Position numbers and translations under genes: made by a program
The notes under the pieces: generated by a model
Databases searched by the model: none
Seen by the model: the letters and a program-made list of their open reading frames with translations, nothing else
Told to the model about the DNA's origin: nothing
Origin: an uncultured Mollicutes bacterium
Lineage (GTDB): Bacteria > Bacillota_I > Bacilli_A > MAG-NZ
Direction of reading: 5' to 3'
NCBI GenBank assembly: GCA_913064935.1
Contig: CAJYBF010000051.1
Span: forward strand, 1 to 6,908
DNA: 6,908 nucleotides
Part shown: piece by piece, positions 5,205 through 6,908 of the stretch
Numbering within the stretch: the first letter of the stretch is position 1
How the letters are laid out: each line of letters starts with the position of its first letter

Positions 5205-6908
5205 ATGAAAAAATTATTAACGATTATTACAATCTTCAGCGTTGCAGCACTATTAACTGCATGTGGTGGAAAAAGTACAGATCCAGTTACATACGGAGTA
5301 ACGTTTGTAACAGAAGGTGGAACAGTAATAGAAAGCCAAGAAATAACAGAAGGTGGATTGGTTATAGAACCAACGAACCCAGATAAAGATGATTACGTTT
5401 TTGACGGAATTTGGTTAAGCGGAACTACTGAATGGAATTTCGATATTGATATCATAACAGAAGACGTAACGTTAACTGCACAGTGGATATTTATATCATC
5501 AATTCCAACTAATATATCTATGACAGATGACCAATTCAGTTCTACTGTAACTTGGACACAAACAGATGGAGAACTTCAAACTTTTACAGTTTCTGTTAAA
5601 GCTGAAGGTAGTAGTGAATTTACAGATTTAAACGGACAGTTACAAGTATCACCTGGAGCTGTTCTTGATGTAATTACTTTTATACCAAATCAACCATTAG
5701 GTGGATATTATAATGTAAAAGTAGATACAGGTATAGTAGGAACACATAGTGAACTTGTATTATTTGGTGGAGAAGGAACTGAGTCAAATCCATACTTAAC
5801 AAGTAAAGTATCTGATATTAACGCAATATTAGATGATCCATTGTTAGTAAATAAATACTTCACACAAGTACAAAACATTATAATGACTCTAGAAGACCCT
5901 ATTGAGATAAATGATAGTCGTAAAGTAGCATTTAGTGGAGTATATAATGGTGGAAACAACTCGTTATCATTTGTTGGTAATGGGGGGTTATTCCATATAA
6001 TTACAGAAACAGGAATCGTCAAAAATTTAGTTATTGATGATACAACTCAAATTAGCGCATCAGAAGTAAACATATATTCAATTGGTGTTATTGCTGATAC
6101 AAATAATGGATTAATAGAAAATGTATCAACTAGAGGAACAGTAGTTAACTCGAAATTACAAGGTGAATTACCTGTATTGGGCGGTATAGTTGATACAACG
6201 GATTTAACAACAGGTGCTGGTGCAATTGTTGGGGTAAATGGTGTAACAGGGATCATGAGAAATGTTGAAGTTGGCGGTTCAGGCTTAGTTAAAGCTGGAC
6301 GAGGAATAGGTGGAGTTTCAGCATATAACTTTGGATTAATCTCACGTGCTAAAGTTACAGCAACTTTAGGTGCAGGGAACCAATCGAATAGGGGTAAAAG
6401 CTCAAATAGTTATTCATTAGCTGGAGGAATTACTGGATTTAATTTTGGAACAATAGAAGAAAGTATCGTAAGTGGACGTATATTCGGTAAAAATTCATAT
6501 CCTACAGCAGGAGATGATAAAGAAGGTTTTGAATTCCAGTGTCTGCACGGCATGGGTGATTCTTTATATGACCAAGTAGTAACAAAAGACAATATTCAAT
6601 GTCGTGTTTATGCGCCGGTTGGCGTGCATGAAGATTTGCTAGCTTACCTAGTTCGCCGCTTGTTAGAAAACGGTGCCAATTCATCATTTGTAAACGCGAT
6701 AGTCGATGACAGTCAGCCTGTAGAGTCATTGCTCGAAGATCCAGTAGAGCGCACACAAAGATTACAAGTTCGTGAGAACAAGCAAATCGCCATGCCAATT
6801 GACTTATACGCACCTGATAGGGCCAATTCACGTGGTTTTGATATTTATGATGTGAACGCCACGCAAGATTTGTCGATGAGATTAGATAAGTGGTTCAAAA
6901 GCCACATC
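5205..6908 (+). CDS. Surface lipoprotein (InlB-type repeat plus GLUG-like beta-helix) running into PutA sequence
   Basis: The frame starts at ATG 5205 behind GGAGG (5194-5198) and is open to the window end (568 codons). Only codons 1-441 (to 6527) belong to the lipoprotein. Residues 1-19 are a signal peptide ending LLTAC, so Cys20 is the expected lipidation site. Residues 30-94 match the InlB B-repeat/Flg_new style (VTFVTEGG ... YVFDGIW ... VTLTAQW). A beta-rich, possibly fibronectin-like part (96-187) follows. Then comes a stretch opening GGEGTESNPYL (188-198) with GVYNGGNNSLS and GIVKNLVI, and GLUG-like turns GGVSAYNFGLI (369-379) and GGITGFNFGTI (407-417). Together these suggest a beta-helix or adhesin-like surface protein. 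Its true C-terminus is missing: from codon 442 the sequence is proline dehydrogenase. It is the second gene of a probable unit with the hydrolase. Ligand and function are unknown. Confidence 0.8.
   Translation, partial: MKKLLTIITIFSVAALLTACGGKSTDPVTYGVTFVTEGGTVIESQEITEGGLVIEPTNPDKDDYVFDGIWLSGTTEWNFDIDIITEDVTLTAQWIFISSIPTNISMTDDQFSSTVTWTQTDGELQTFTVSVKAEGSSEFTDLNGQLQVSPGAVLDVITFIPNQPLGGYYNVKVDTGIVGTHSELVLFGGEGTESNPYLTSKVSDINAILDDPLLVNKYFTQVQNIIMTLEDPIEINDSRKVAFSGVYNGGNNSLSFVGNGGLFHIITETGIVKNLVIDDTTQISASEVNIYSIGVIADTNNGLIENVSTRGTVVNSKLQGELPVLGGIVDTTDLTTGAGAIVGVNGVTGIMRNVEVGGSGLVKAGRGIGGVSAYNFGLISRAKVTATLGAGNQSNRGKSSNSYSLAGGITGFNFGTIEESIVSGRIFGKNSYPTAGDDKEGFEFQCLHGMGDSLYDQVVTKDNIQCRVYAPVGVHEDLLAYLVRRLLENGANSSFVNAIVDDSQPVESLLEDPVERTQRLQVRENKQIAMPIDLYAPDRANSRGFDIYDVNATQDLSMRLDKWFKSHI
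6528..6536. other. Chimeric junction at an EcoRI hexamer
   Basis: TTTGAATTC (6528-6536) is the point where the AT-rich lipoprotein coding sequence turns into PutA coding sequence. GAATTC (6531-6536) codes for the Glu-Phe of the conserved PutA YEFQ/FEFQ segment, so those bases fit PutA and could also have been in the lipoprotein gene. The frame is kept. Codon use changes at once, with CTG, CAC, GGC, GCG, CCG and CGC becoming common. An artefactual join (EcoRI ligation, template switch or misassembly) is more likely than a natural fusion. Confidence 0.75.
6528..6908 (+). CDS. putA: PutA fragment: end of the proline dehydrogenase barrel, gammaproteobacterial type
   Basis: The 127 residues from F442 of the fused frame begin FEFQCLHGMGDSLYDQVV and continue CRVYAPVGVHEDLLAYLVRR, then LLENGANSSFVN. 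This matches, from memory, Escherichia coli PutA from about residue 508 on, including the proline-site residues equivalent to Leu513 (here 447), Tyr540 (469), Arg555/Arg556 (484/485) and Glu559 (488). PutA oxidises proline to glutamate using FAD and NAD and, in enteric-type forms, also represses the put genes. The fragment covers the last strands of the flavin-binding barrel and the start of the linker to the P5C dehydrogenase domain. The N-terminal barrel part is absent and the C-terminus runs off the window. No start codon or ribosome binding site of its own is present at the join. The identity is nearly certain; its presence here is suspect. Confidence 0.93.

Noticed and set aside
1..6527. 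Alternative genetic code (TGA = Trp) for the host.
   Set aside because: The intact genes (cNMP-like, lysR, hydrolase, lipoprotein) contain no in-frame TGA, and all their Trp codons are TGG; the single TGA at 881 is in a truncated gene.
5708..6831. Four reverse-strand open frames (5708-6022, 6047-6256, 6410-6592, 6502-6831).
   Set aside because: All are shadows of the lipoprotein/PutA frame; two of them cross the chimeric junction.

Overview
The window is AT-rich DNA from a low-GC bacterium, most likely a Firmicute or Mollicutes-like lineage (Bacillota/Mycoplasmatota). The signs are AGGAGG-type ribosome binding sites, AGA/TTA-rich codon use, a lipoprotein with an LTAC lipobox and an InlB/Flg_new-type repeat, and a DbpA helicase remnant resembling Bacillus YxiN. 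Every Trp codon in the intact genes is TGG, so the standard genetic code is expected. The last ~380 bases are different: they encode part of PutA of gammaproteobacterial type and probably come from another genome.

Layout. 2-151: C-terminal end of a TrmO-type tRNA methyltransferase. 280-750: a 156-aa stand-alone cyclic-nucleotide-binding-like protein without a DNA-binding domain, preceded by a perfect 7+1+7 palindrome. 824-1789: a dbpA-like DEAD-box helicase that has lost its first RecA domain and carries an in-frame TGA just before motif III, followed by a strong intrinsic terminator. 1790-2234: a gene-free stretch with the terminator, a 7-codon ghost of what may be an aldo/keto reductase start, several palindromes, and the lysR promoter. 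2235-3119: a LysR-family regulator whose best start is GTG 2235. Its promoter has an extended -10 overlapped by a palindrome with T-N11-A geometry. Two hairpins follow, the second an intrinsic terminator. 3221-5179: a 652-aa membrane-anchored alpha/beta hydrolase with a polytopic C-terminal half. 25 bases later a surface lipoprotein begins at 5205.

The lipoprotein frame does not end. At 6528-6536 it passes in frame, exactly through a GAATTC hexamer, into a proline dehydrogenase (PutA) fragment that stays open to the window end. The join looks like a chimera (EcoRI ligation, microhomology template switch or misassembly) rather than a natural fusion, but this must be tested with reads.

How the genes may work together. 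The hydrolase and lipoprotein form a probable two-gene transcription unit for the cell envelope. The LysR gene just upstream is in the same orientation but separated by a terminator; it may regulate that pair and itself, which is inference. The trmO, cNMP-like and helicase genes show no clear functional link to each other. I found no CRISPR array, rRNA, tRNA, transposase or evident complete novel defence or mobile system.
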